Assembly (NCBI GenBank): GCA_017798145.1
Contig: CP059069.1
Location: forward strand, 4,077,226-4,141,225
Direction of reading: 5' to 3'
DNA length: 64,000 bases
Source of the DNA: Akkermansiaceae bacterium
GTDB lineage: Bacteria > Verrucomicrobiota > Verrucomicrobiia > Verrucomicrobiales > Akkermansiaceae
Shown: positions 1 to 8,252 of the stretch, one piece after another
Numbering within the stretch: the stretch's first letter is position 1
Layout of the letters: every line of letters begins with the position of its first letter
Made by a program: the position numbers and the translations under genes
The notes under the pieces: model-generated
Seen by the model: the letters and a program-made list of their open reading frames with translations, nothing else
Told to the model about the DNA's origin: nothing
Databases searched by the model: none

Positions 1-160
1 ACCAACAGAGGCGAGCAAACGGCGCAAGCCTGAACAAACCTCTGGGACATATCCTTGGTCTCCGATGATAGATTCGGGTACGTTGGCGCAATCCGGGGGG
101 AAAACCGCCGTATGCCCGACTTCGGTCCGGAGTCCATTTTGGGGGGAATGTGCAATAAAG

Positions 161-195
161 GGCGCGGGCTGGAAACAGTCCGCGCCTCTTTTTTG
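161..195 (+). terminator. Rho-independent terminator of a unit left of the window
   Basis: A GC-rich stem (GGCGCGG...CCGCGCC with a GAAA-containing loop) is followed directly by TCTTTTTT, a textbook intrinsic terminator on the plus strand. It closes a plus-strand transcript that begins to the left, either the tail of a gene or a small RNA. I could not recognise a coding sequence or a known RNA family in bases 1-160; no tRNA, SRP or tmRNA signature was seen. Confidence 0.8.
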
Positions 196-257
196 TCCTG
201 CACTCGGCCGCCAAGTCCGCTTGCCAAGCCCCGCCGGAGCGCATAGGACTCGTGCCG

Positions 258-863
258 ATGAAAAGACGATACGCAATCATTTCCATGGCCAGCCTTGCCC
301 TGCTCGGCGCCTGCAACGCGGATAAGGCAACCGGGCCTGCTGCCTCGGAAGCCGCCGCAACCGCTCCTGCGGAAGGCTCGCCCAAGGTCAGCATAAAGAC
401 CAGCAAGGGTGAGATCGTCGTGCAGCTGGATGCGGCGAAGGCACCCATCACCGTGAAGAACTTCCTCGGATACGTGAACTCGAAGCACTACGATGGCACG
501 GTCTTTCACCGCATCATCGACGGATTCATGATCCAGGGAGGAGGGATGGCGCTCGATGCGGGGAGGCTCGTGGAAAAGCAGACCGGAGCCGGCATCAAGA
601 ACGAGAGCAGCAACGGACTCAAGAACGACACCGGGACCATCGCCATGGCGCGCACGCCGGATCCGGACAGCGCCACCGCTCAGTTTTTCATCAACGTCGC
701 GGACAACGACGCCCTCAACTTCCCGAGCAACGGCGGCTATGCCGTGTTCGGAAAGGTCATCGAGGGCATGGAGGTGGTCAATGCCATCAAGGCGGTGAAA
801 ACCGCAGCGGGGGATGTTCCCGTGGAGCCGGTGGTCATCGAGAGCGCCAGGGTGCTTGAGTGA
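258..863 (+). CDS. Cyclophilin-type peptidyl-prolyl isomerase, lipoprotein
   Basis: 201-residue protein that should catalyse cis-trans isomerisation of proline peptide bonds in exported proteins. Residues 1-19 form a lipoprotein signal with lipobox LLGAC (Cys19), then an Ala/Pro-rich linker, then a cyclophilin domain from about residue 48. Hallmarks are [13 protein letters not shown], containing the catalytic Arg, [10 protein letters not shown], and [15 protein letters not shown] near the end. The ATG at 258 is preferred over an in-frame GTG at 252 because it places MKRR directly before the hydrophobic core. The gene follows the terminator at 161-195, so it probably starts a new unit leading to plsY 21 bp downstream. 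Confident on family; the physiological substrate is unknown. Confidence 0.93.
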   Translation: MKRRYAIISMASLALLGACNADKATGPAASEAAATAPAEGSPKVSIKTSKGEIVVQLDAAKAPITVKNFLGYVNSKHYDGTVFHRIIDGFMIQGGGMALDAGRLVEKQTGAGIKNESSNGLKNDTGTIAMARTPDPDSATAQFFINVADNDALNFPSNGGYAVFGKVIEGMEVVNAIKAVKTAAGDVPVEPVVIESARVLE

Positions 864-884
864 AGCCAACCCCACGCCGCCACC

Positions 885-1610
885 ATGCAAGTCTGGCTCT
901 GCCCGCTCCTCGCCTTCCTCTGCGGCTCCATCCCTTTCGGGCTGATCATCGCGAGGGCCAGCGGCATCGATATCCGCAAGCACGGCTCCGGAAACATCGG
1001 CGCCACCAACGTGTTCCGCATCGTCGGGAAAAAACACGGGCTGACATGCCTCCTGCTTGATGCGCTCAAAGGCTTCGCGCCCGTGGTGATCGCCATCAAC
1101 CTCGTCCGCTTTTCCGGCCACGTCCCGCAGATCCACATCGGGCTGCTTGACGCATTCAGCCTTGAGCTGCCCGCCGGGGAGCAGCTCAAGGCCCAGCTCA
1201 TCCATGTCGTCACAGCGCTGGCCGCCGTGCTGGGGCACAACTATTCGCCCTGGATTGGCTTCAGGGGAGGGAAGGGGATCGCCACCTCCGCCGGGGTGCT
1301 CATCGCCCTGATGCCCATGGCCGTGCTCATCCTGCTGGTGCTTTTCCTCATCACCCTCATTGCCACCCGCTATGTGGCCGTCGCCAGCATGGTTGCCGCG
1401 GCGTCGCTGCCGGTGCTCACGCACATCGGGGCGCGTTTCCACGGGAAATGGGAGGACGGCACCTGGAACAAGCCCCTTTTCGCCTTTTCACTGGCCATCG
1501 CCATCCTCGCCATCTGGAAGCACCGCACAAACATCCGGCGCCTGCGAGACGGAACGGAATCGCGCTTTTCATGGGGCGGGAAATCCAAGCGGACGGAGGT
1601 GGCGGAATGA
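885..1610 (+). CDS. plsY: Glycerol-3-phosphate acyltransferase PlsY
   Basis: 241-residue integral membrane acyltransferase that makes lysophosphatidic acid from acyl-phosphate and glycerol-3-phosphate, the first step of phospholipid synthesis. The N-terminus has the family pattern GSIPFGLIIAR followed by GSGNIGATNVFR, and the second signature GHNYSPWIGFRGGKGIATS lies at about residues 120-138. Several hydrophobic helices are evident. The protein is about 40 residues longer than typical PlsY, partly from a segment near residues 80-105 between membrane helices. The stop overlaps the gpsA start in ATGA, so the enzyme producing its substrate is translationally coupled to it, as expected functionally. 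Confidence 0.95.
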   Translation: MQVWLCPLLAFLCGSIPFGLIIARASGIDIRKHGSGNIGATNVFRIVGKKHGLTCLLLDALKGFAPVVIAINLVRFSGHVPQIHIGLLDAFSLELPAGEQLKAQLIHVVTALAAVLGHNYSPWIGFRGGKGIATSAGVLIALMPMAVLILLVLFLITLIATRYVAVASMVAAASLPVLTHIGARFHGKWEDGTWNKPLFAFSLAIAILAIWKHRTNIRRLRDGTESRFSWGGKSKRTEVAE

Positions 1611-2608
1611 GGTTCGATGGCGCCGCCATCCTCGGCTCCGGGTCGTTCGGCACGGCAATCGCCATGCTGCTGGCTCCGAAGCTCGCCCGCATCACGCTCA
1701 TCGGGCGCGATGCCGCCGTCGCGGAGGGCATCAACGCCCGGCACCGCAATCCCCAGTATCTCAGCGATATCCTCCTGCCCGCGAACATCACCGCCGGCAC
1801 GGATGTCGCTGCGGCCGCAGGCTACCCGCTGCTCATCTTCGCCGTGCCAACCGCCGCCACCCGAGCTTGCGCCGAAGAGATCGCGCGCGCCGGCCTTCCG
1901 GGCTCTGCGGTGCTGCTTTCCTGTGCCAAGGGCATCGAGAAAAGCACAGGGGAAAGGATGAGCGGGATACTCCATTCCGTCCTTCCCGGCAATCCCCTGG
2001 CGGTTCTCTCCGGCCCCAACCATGCGGAGGAAATCGCGCGCGGCCAGCCGGCATGCGCGGTCATCGGCTCCGAGGATGCCGACCTTGCCGACGAACTGCA
2101 GCAACTCTTCACACTACCGCATTTCCGCCCATACACCAGCACCGATCTGGCGGGCATCGAGCTGGGCGGCGCAATCAAGAACGTCTATGCCATCGCCGCC
2201 GGAATCGCCCACGGCCTCGGTCTCGGTGACAATGCCGTGGCAGCCCTCGTCACCCGCGCCCTGGCGGAGATGAGCCGTCTCGGGATCGCCCTTGGAGGCC
2301 GTATGGAGACCTTCGCCGGGCTTTCCGGAGTGGGCGACCTGCTCGTCACCTGCTTTTCCGAACACTCGCGCAACCACCGCGTCGGATATGCCCTCGGCCA
2401 GGGCAAAACCCTTGAGGAAACCGTCGGCAGCCTCGGGATGGTGGCGGAGGGCGTCCCGAACACCCTCTCAATCCATGAGGCCGCCCGCCGCGCCGGTGTC
2501 AGGACTCCCATCATCGACGCCATGTATTCCATCCTCTATGAGGGGAAGCCCGCCGCCAAGGCGCTCATGGAACTGCTTTCCCGCGACACCCGCACCGAGT
2601 GCGAATGA
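1607..2608 (+). CDS. gpsA: Glycerol-3-phosphate dehydrogenase [NAD(P)+]
   Basis: 333 residues, the usual length. Reduces dihydroxyacetone phosphate to sn-glycerol-3-phosphate for phospholipid synthesis. The N-terminus carries the Rossmann motif GSGSFGTAIA; SGPNHAEEIARG and the catalytic-lysine segment GGAIKNVYAIAAG are at about residues 137 and 185, followed by the helical C-terminal domain (LSGVGDLLVTC). The start at 1607 (ATGA overlap with plsY) was chosen because the reading frame extends upstream as unrelated sequence inside plsY and the Rossmann fold normally begins within 10 residues of the start. Operon with plsY and the DedA-like gene 10 bp downstream. Confidence 0.96.
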   Translation: MRFDGAAILGSGSFGTAIAMLLAPKLARITLIGRDAAVAEGINARHRNPQYLSDILLPANITAGTDVAAAAGYPLLIFAVPTAATRACAEEIARAGLPGSAVLLSCAKGIEKSTGERMSGILHSVLPGNPLAVLSGPNHAEEIARGQPACAVIGSEDADLADELQQLFTLPHFRPYTSTDLAGIELGGAIKNVYAIAAGIAHGLGLGDNAVAALVTRALAEMSRLGIALGGRMETFAGLSGVGDLLVTCFSEHSRNHRVGYALGQGKTLEETVGSLGMVAEGVPNTLSIHEAARRAGVRTPIIDAMYSILYEGKPAAKALMELLSRDTRTECE

Positions 2609-2618
2609 AAATTTCCAA

Positions 2619-3236
2619 ATGAACGAAGCCATCCCCGCCAAGAAACCAAACATCATCCGCCGCCTCTACGCATGGACGGTATCCTGGGCGGATCACCCCG
2701 GCGGCTCATGGGCGCTCTTCCTCATCGCCTTCGCCGAGTCCTCCTTTTTCCCCATTCCGCCCGATGTCCTGCTGCTCGCGCTATGTTTCGGTGCACGTGA
2801 AAAATGGCTCAGGTATGCGCTCATCTGTACCGCGGGCTCCGTCCTCGGCGGCATCGCCGGATGGTGGATCGGCTACGGCCTGCGGGATTCCCTCGCGATC
2901 CCGCTGCTCAATCTCTTCGATCCCAGCGGCGACACCCAACTCAAGATCCAGGGTTGGTATTCCGTGTATGGCTTCTGGGGGATACTCATTGCCGCCATCA
3001 CGCCGATCCCGTACAAGGTCTTCACCGTCTTTTCCGGCATGATGAACTACAGCCTGCCGCTGCTCATCGGAGCATCCATCCTGGGCAGGGGCTTCCGCTT
3101 TTTCTTGGTCGCCTGGGTCATACGCCTCTTCGGGAACAGGGCCAGGCCCTTCATCGAGAAGCACCTGGAATGGTGCTTCGTCATCGGCTGCATCCTGCTG
3201 ATCGGCGGCTTCGTCGCCATTAAGTATCTGCGGTGA
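2619..3236 (+). CDS. DedA/YqaA-like VTT-domain membrane protein
   Basis: 205-residue integral membrane protein of the SNARE-associated/VTT superfamily (DedA, YqaA, YdjZ). Visible features are the helix pair containing FAESSFFPIPPDVLLLALCFG (about residues 34-55), a Gly-rich helix GGIAGWWIGYG, and the re-entrant-like stretch ITPIPYKVFTVFSGMMN typical of YqaA-type members. DedA relatives act in membrane lipid or undecaprenyl-phosphate translocation; the role of the YqaA branch is less certain. It lies 10 bp after gpsA in an apparent lipid-biosynthesis operon, which fits a membrane-lipid role. The ATG at 2619 is the first start after gpsA. Confidence 0.85.
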   Translation: MNEAIPAKKPNIIRRLYAWTVSWADHPGGSWALFLIAFAESSFFPIPPDVLLLALCFGAREKWLRYALICTAGSVLGGIAGWWIGYGLRDSLAIPLLNLFDPSGDTQLKIQGWYSVYGFWGILIAAITPIPYKVFTVFSGMMNYSLPLLIGASILGRGFRFFLVAWVIRLFGNRARPFIEKHLEWCFVIGCILLIGGFVAIKYLR

Positions 3237-3341
3237 CCCGCCTCGCCTCTTTTGATTCCCTGCGGACCGCGGCTTGTTGGGTTATGTCCTGAGGAAACCT
3301 ATGCCGGTTCATTGCCAGCCTCCGAAACAGAAGCGCGAAGA

Positions 3342-3494
3342 AGCAATGATTCCATGCTGGGAGCCGCCGGATGGGTGGTGCAGGACATCAGGGGGCTGTA
3401 CCTCTCCGCCTCTCGTGAAGTCGCCGTCCGCGAGATGCAATCCTTAGGCGGCCCCGCCGGCTGCGTTCTCTTTGTCGATGCCGTCGGCGTCACC
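3342..3494 (+). pseudogene. Remnant of type I restriction subunit HsdR (N-terminal fragment)
   Basis: In the 400-bp space between the DedA-like gene and the next gene, one frame encodes about 50 residues resembling the N-terminal region of HsdR of the EcoEI-type group: LGAAGWVVQDIRGLYLSA, then REVAVREMQSLGGPAG, then VLFVDAVGV. In intact proteins this segment reads approximately AAGW-VQD--N-SASRGVAVRE-P---GPADYLLFVD-KAVGV and continues into the nuclease motif. Here the similarity stops after VGV and the frame closes at 3560; no nuclease, helicase, HsdM or HsdS sequence follows. It is a decayed fragment, presumably left by loss of a restriction locus. The identification is from recalled family pattern, not alignment. 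Confidence 0.55.
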
Positions 3495-3635
3495 TCGTCC
3501 GACAAGGCCGCCCTCGCGGGATTCGGCGCCGTGGAGCAAGCACCCGCATTGGAGGGGTAGGATGGAGAGCCGGGCGGGTGATGGGGATGGAATCCGGGCT
3601 TGTCGATTACGGTGGAGCGGCAAGGCTCTTCCGGC

Positions 3636-4325
3636 ATGAAGCCCTATGTGAAGCTTGCCGAATCCACGATGCCGGACGGCACCCATTACTCGCTGCACAA
3701 GCATGATGGGAAGATCTACCTGAAGTACAACGGCTACGAGCTGATGAGCACATCGCTGACCTTTTCAGAGCAGCAGCTGGCGGATCTGGGTTGCCAGGGA
3801 TTGCTGGAGGGCAGCCCTTCGAGGCCGCAGCACCCGCGGGTGCTCATCGGCGGGCTGGGGTTGGGCTTCACGCTGAAGCGGACACTGGAGCTGGTGGGCA
3901 GCCCGGCGACGGTGGATGTGGCGGAGCTGATGCCGCCACTCATCGAGTGGAACCGGACACATCTGGTGGAGTTCAACGGCCCGCTTCTGGAGGATGTGCG
4001 CACCGTGATTTTGCAGGGGGATCTATTCGACATCGTCTCCGGGAAAAAGCCGGGATCCTACGATGCGCTTCTGCTGGACATCGACAACACGCCGGACGAC
4101 CTGATCACGAAGGGCAACGCGCGGCTTTACTCCCCCGGATTCCTGGAAAAGCTGCGGCAGGTGGTGACCCCGAAGGGCTGCATCGCGTATTGGCTTTCGG
4201 AGCCTGCGCCGAAATTCAAGAAGCTTCTGCTCAAGGCCGGTTTCACGGTGGAGGAGCATGCCTCCAAGACGCATGAGCGGGCGAAGCGATCCCGGCACTG
4301 CCTGCTGCTGGCGCGGTGGCGCTGA
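3636..4325 (+). CDS. Spermidine-synthase-like SAM-fold protein
   Basis: About 229 residues with a Rossmann-type fold of the spermidine synthase/methyltransferase class. The nucleotide-binding loop is IGGLGLGFTLKRTLEL at about residues 70-85; an acidic strand end VDVAELMPPLIEW follows, and YDALLLDIDNTPDDL corresponds to the catalytic/substrate region. Relatives are annotated spermidine synthase or SpeE-like, but without a clear aminopropyltransferase gate-keeper motif the reaction cannot be assigned. The ATG at 3636 is preferred to a TTG at 3600. It converges with the decahaem cytochrome gene at 4356 and has no operon partner. Confidence 0.7.
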   Translation: MKPYVKLAESTMPDGTHYSLHKHDGKIYLKYNGYELMSTSLTFSEQQLADLGCQGLLEGSPSRPQHPRVLIGGLGLGFTLKRTLELVGSPATVDVAELMPPLIEWNRTHLVEFNGPLLEDVRTVILQGDLFDIVSGKKPGSYDALLLDIDNTPDDLITKGNARLYSPGFLEKLRQVVTPKGCIAYWLSEPAPKFKKLLLKAGFTVEEHASKTHERAKRSRHCLLLARWR

Positions 4326-4355
4326 GGGCACGGGTTTCCGGGCCGGGGCGTCCCG

Positions 4356-7300
4356 TCACCGCAGGTCTTCCGGTGCCCTTCGCCTGCGCAGTCGCCCTGT
4401 GTAGGGTTCGTCTTCTCCCTCATCCGCCATTGGGGAAACGAAGTCCTCAGTGGGCGTGAGGGTTTTCCCGTGGATGTCAGTGAGCGCGCCATCCTCGCCG
4501 GCCTTCACATCCGCCACCTTGTACACCGGGCCGTTGCGCTCCAGCGAGTCGGTGCCGTACTCGCCGGTGCTGGCTTTTTGGTAGAAGGGTTTCATCTCGT
4601 CCAGGGAGAACGGCCGTGAGCCGCGCCGCCCGAAGACCACCGTCTGGTGGCCGCTTTCATCGACCACGCGGTCGCGGTCCAGGCCGCGGGAAATCGTCAG
4701 CGCCGCCGCCTTGGTCGGGTAGGTGGCTATGAGTTTCGGGTTCGGCACCGGCGAGAATCCCATGTGCCCGGGGACGTTTTCCGGTGAGATCATCTGGATC
4801 ACGCGCATGCCGTTTTTCCCGTCGGCAACAAGAGCGTACATCGAGGCGCTGATGGATCCGATCTGCACGTCGCGGGCATCGTTGATCGCGCCGTCGGCAT
4901 CGAAGTTCTTGATCAAACGGGGTTTCTCCGGGTTCTTGATATCGATCATAGCCAGGCCCTGTGTGCCGTTGGCCGCGTAGAGGTATGTCCGGGCGGCGTA
5001 GAGGCCGTTCGCATTCCCGAGGGAAACGCTTGCGCCGGCGATGGGGCGCGGGCTGGCGGGATCGGAAACATCGAAGACCTTCACGCCCTCCGCATCGGTG
5101 ACGAAAAGGTAGCGCCATTGGACCGCCGACTGCCGCGCACCGTGCAGCGCGGGTCCGGTGTAGGTGCAGGCGAGCTGCGGACTGAGCGGATCCGCCGCAT
5201 CGACGACGGCCAGCCCCTTGTCGGTCGTGATGTAGATCCACTGCCCGGCCATGTTGGCGTGCCGGGCGCCATCCAGTGCGCCGCCGGGATTGAAGACCAC
5301 GTCTTTTTTGATGAAATTGTTGTCGGGGTTGCCGTCGAGCATCGTTGCGACATCGGTGACGATGAGGCCTTCCTCAAGATCGGTGATGAAAGCGTAGCCG
5401 TGGTAGGAGGCGATGGGCTGCTCCTCGTTTTCCGGCAGGCGCTTGCGTTTCGGATCGTTGATCAGGGTGCTGGGCAGGGCTACGGAGGTGGCGTAGGGCG
5501 TGCTGAAAAAGGTGTCGTGACCGAGCGGTGAGAAAGGTGTGGCGATGATGCGCTCGGAGAAATTCTTGTTGTCGATGTTGGCGATGTCGAAAATGCCAAA
5601 ACCTTTTTTCCCGAGGGCGGCGTAGAGGTATTCGCCGCGGTGCTGGAGATCGGTGACGGTGCCGCCCTTGGCTGGGTGGTGGTAGGAGGTATCCAGGATG
5701 GAATTCCCGTCCAGGTGTTTCTGATGGAAATCAGGGTAGGCGTAGCGGTGGAGGTGGCTGCCGATCGCCGCCTGCGGCTCGCTGCGTTCCGTCCAGGCAA
5801 CCCCGCTCAGGCCGTGGTGATCGGTGCCGACGAATGCGAAGCGCCCGAAGAAATTCACCGTGCCCGTGCCAAAGCCGAGCAGCTGGGTCATGATCGCGTT
5901 GTTGTCGTTGGTATCGGAAATGTGGCAGTCGGTGCAGTTCTTGGTGGTGCCGACCCCGCTGGTGGTATGGGCGAAGTGGGGGTTGAAAGCCTGGCCGGAA
6001 TAGCCTTCCGAGGAAACCGTCTGCTGCTGGGTGTAGAACCACTCGCGGTTCGACCCCTGGGAGCCGACGAGCATGGCGCTCGATGAGCGCAACACTGCTA
6101 GACGGTTGCCTTTGACCGTGGAGTCCTTGCCGAGCATGAAGACATCGTCGCGCACCACCTGCGGGTTGTAGGAGGAGTAGTTGCGCGTCGTCGTGCCCTC
6201 GAACTTGTTTGCCGCCATCTTGTAGTTCGCCTCCATCGGGATGTGGCAGCCGAAACAGCTCGTGGCCCATGCGGTGTGGCAGGTCTGGCAGTCCATCGCC
6301 TCGTTGCTATGGGCGAGCTGCTGGCGGCATTTCTTCGGGTCGTCCGGGACGCCGCCCCAGCTCTTGCCATCGCGGTTGAGTGTCTTCGCGTAGGCGCTCA
6401 TGGCATTGTAGTGCTGGGAGCCGGGATCCACGGTATCGAGCGTCTGGGGAATTTCCCAGACCAAGCCCTTTTCCATGGAGGACTGCTGGTAAAGCCTGTC
6501 CCCATCCCAGCGGAAACGCGGCCCGAAGGGGGTGTTGCTTTCCTTGAGGTCGATGGGGACGACCTTCCCATCCTTGGTCAGCTCGCCGCCGGTGCCGGAG
6601 GTGACGAGGGATGGCCGTGCATTGGCGGTGCCGTGGCAGTCCACGCAGGTGATCGCCGTGGCCGCGCGCGGCTCGACGTAGAGCAGGCCGTTGCCGTGGA
6701 CGTCGTTGAGGAAATGGCAATCCACGCACTGCATCCCGAGGGCGAGGTGGATGTCCTTCATGTGGACGGCCTTTTTGAACTTGTCCTTGTCGCCGTGGGC
6801 GATCTTCTCGCCGGACTTGGTCAGGAGGTTTCCCTCGCGATCCTTCTTGAAGATCGCCCGGAAGACCCAGCCGTGGCCGTGGTAATCGGCAAACTGGGTG
6901 TCCTTGAGCCTGGGGTTGAGCTCGGCGACCTTTTCGAGGAAATTCACATCGCCCCATAACCCGCGTGCGGCGGCGGCCTCGGGGTTTTTCCGCAGGGACT
7001 CAACCATTTCCCCGTCGGTCGGGTATTTCTGTTTTTTCGGATACATGTGCTCTGCGTCGGATTCCTGATCCCACCAGGTGTAGCCGAGATAAGGGTTCAC
7101 GAAGAGGTTCCCCTGGTGCATGTGGCATGTCATGCATTGGCTCGATGGGATGCTGCGGGTGAACTTGTGCTCGATGGGATGGCCTTTCTCCTTTTTCGAG
7201 ATCATCGGATCCGGGTTGAAGGAAAGCCCCTGGTTGCCGTAGGCGCTGTACCAGCCGGAATTCGAGGGAGAGCGGTCATTCGCGTAAACTACGTGACATG

Positions 7301-8252
7301 CCGTACATCCGCTTGAGCGGTAGTCGCCGGCTCGGTCGTTGGAGCCGAAGAAATCCAGCAGCGGATCGTGCAGGCGGGTCTTGTGAGCGCCGATGATGAC
7401 CGGATCGACGCGCGAGAGCGTGCCGAGGCCGCGCTCGCCGAGGCGGCGCAGCGGCCTGCCGGGAGGATCGAAGGGATCGGGGTTGCCGAGATCCAGCAGC
7501 CTTGTGCCGCCTTTCTCGAAGATGCGGTAGATGTTGCCTGTCTGGCCGACGTTGAAACGGGGCAGTGGGAAAATCTCATCGACGATCCCCATCTTTTTCA
7601 TCTCCTCCTTGGGGTATTTGAACGGGCTTTTCAGGGCGAGCGGAGCGCCGTTCGCGCCGTATGCCTGGCCGAAGATCGAGTCCTTGGCCGGGAATGCGCC
7701 GTTGTTGTAGGCCGCCGCGCCCCACAGCATCGCGCCGTGGCGCATCATGCTGTGGCCGACGTTGTCCACTTCCTTGGCATGGCAGTCGCCGCAGGTTTTC
7801 TTGGCCACCCGGAGGTCGCCGGGATTTACGAATTGGATGAACTCCTCGGACTCATGATTGAGCAGGACCGTGCTGTCGCTTGGGTTTGCGGAGCTTTCGA
7901 AGAACACCGGATTGCGCGGCTCCACGTGCGCCTGCCTCATCGTGAGGCCGGGGGTCGCATCGCCGCCATGGCAATCGGTGCAGCCCAGCCGCACAAACTC
8001 GCTGCCGTGCGGATCGTGGGAGTTCTCATGGCAGTCGATGCAGCCGCGGCTCTTCGCCATCTGCGCGGCCTTGGATTGGTCCACCTTGTTCGGCCTGGGG
8101 ATCGCGACGGATGTCGGCGCGGCTTCGCTGGCGGCCGTCCGTGGGCCGAACAGGCTGCGGTATTCCGTTTCCTGGGAAAGGGCGGGCAAAGAAAGGAAGG
8201 CCGCGGCGAGTGCGAGGGCGGCGAGGGGGCGTATGGCTGGATAATGGGTCAT
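4356..8252 (-). CDS. Large decahaem cytochrome c with C-terminal LVIVD beta-propeller
   Basis: 1298-residue exported protein. A signal peptide (IRPLAALALAAAFLSLPALS) precedes ten CXXCH haem-c sites: CIDCH, CTDCH, CGDCH, CTACH, CMTCH, CVDCH, CVDCH, CQTCH, CFGCH and CTDCH, spread from about residue 71 to 830, with many free histidines as distal ligands. The last 400 residues hold no haem site but repeat the LVIVD-type pattern (GLAVVDAADPLSPQL, GVKVFDVSDPASPRP, GLAMIDIKNPEKPRL), predicting a beta-propeller. The start at 8252 overlaps the porin stop by one base (TGATG), so the two are coupled. Being last in a cytochrome-porin-cytochrome operon suggests an outer-surface electron-transfer terminus; the substrate is unknown. 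A longer upstream frame is only porin-gene shadow. Confidence 0.88.
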   Translation of the reverse strand: MTHYPAIRPLAALALAAAFLSLPALSQETEYRSLFGPRTAASEAAPTSVAIPRPNKVDQSKAAQMAKSRGCIDCHENSHDPHGSEFVRLGCTDCHGGDATPGLTMRQAHVEPRNPVFFESSANPSDSTVLLNHESEEFIQFVNPGDLRVAKKTCGDCHAKEVDNVGHSMMRHGAMLWGAAAYNNGAFPAKDSIFGQAYGANGAPLALKSPFKYPKEEMKKMGIVDEIFPLPRFNVGQTGNIYRIFEKGGTRLLDLGNPDPFDPPGRPLRRLGERGLGTLSRVDPVIIGAHKTRLHDPLLDFFGSNDRAGDYRSSGCTACHVVYANDRSPSNSGWYSAYGNQGLSFNPDPMISKKEKGHPIEHKFTRSIPSSQCMTCHMHQGNLFVNPYLGYTWWDQESDAEHMYPKKQKYPTDGEMVESLRKNPEAAAARGLWGDVNFLEKVAELNPRLKDTQFADYHGHGWVFRAIFKKDREGNLLTKSGEKIAHGDKDKFKKAVHMKDIHLALGMQCVDCHFLNDVHGNGLLYVEPRAATAITCVDCHGTANARPSLVTSGTGGELTKDGKVVPIDLKESNTPFGPRFRWDGDRLYQQSSMEKGLVWEIPQTLDTVDPGSQHYNAMSAYAKTLNRDGKSWGGVPDDPKKCRQQLAHSNEAMDCQTCHTAWATSCFGCHIPMEANYKMAANKFEGTTTRNYSSYNPQVVRDDVFMLGKDSTVKGNRLAVLRSSSAMLVGSQGSNREWFYTQQQTVSSEGYSGQAFNPHFAHTTSGVGTTKNCTDCHISDTNDNNAIMTQLLGFGTGTVNFFGRFAFVGTDHHGLSGVAWTERSEPQAAIGSHLHRYAYPDFHQKHLDGNSILDTSYHHPAKGGTVTDLQHRGEYLYAALGKKGFGIFDIANIDNKNFSERIIATPFSPLGHDTFFSTPYATSVALPSTLINDPKRKRLPENEEQPIASYHGYAFITDLEEGLIVTDVATMLDGNPDNNFIKKDVVFNPGGALDGARHANMAGQWIYITTDKGLAVVDAADPLSPQLACTYTGPALHGARQSAVQWRYLFVTDAEGVKVFDVSDPASPRPIAGASVSLGNANGLYAARTYLYAANGTQGLAMIDIKNPEKPRLIKNFDADGAINDARDVQIGSISASMYALVADGKNGMRVIQMISPENVPGHMGFSPVPNPKLIATYPTKAAALTISRGLDRDRVVDESGHQTVVFGRRGSRPFSLDEMKPFYQKASTGEYGTDSLERNGPVYKVADVKAGEDGALTDIHGKTLTPTEDFVSPMADEGEDEPYTGRLRRRRAPEDLR

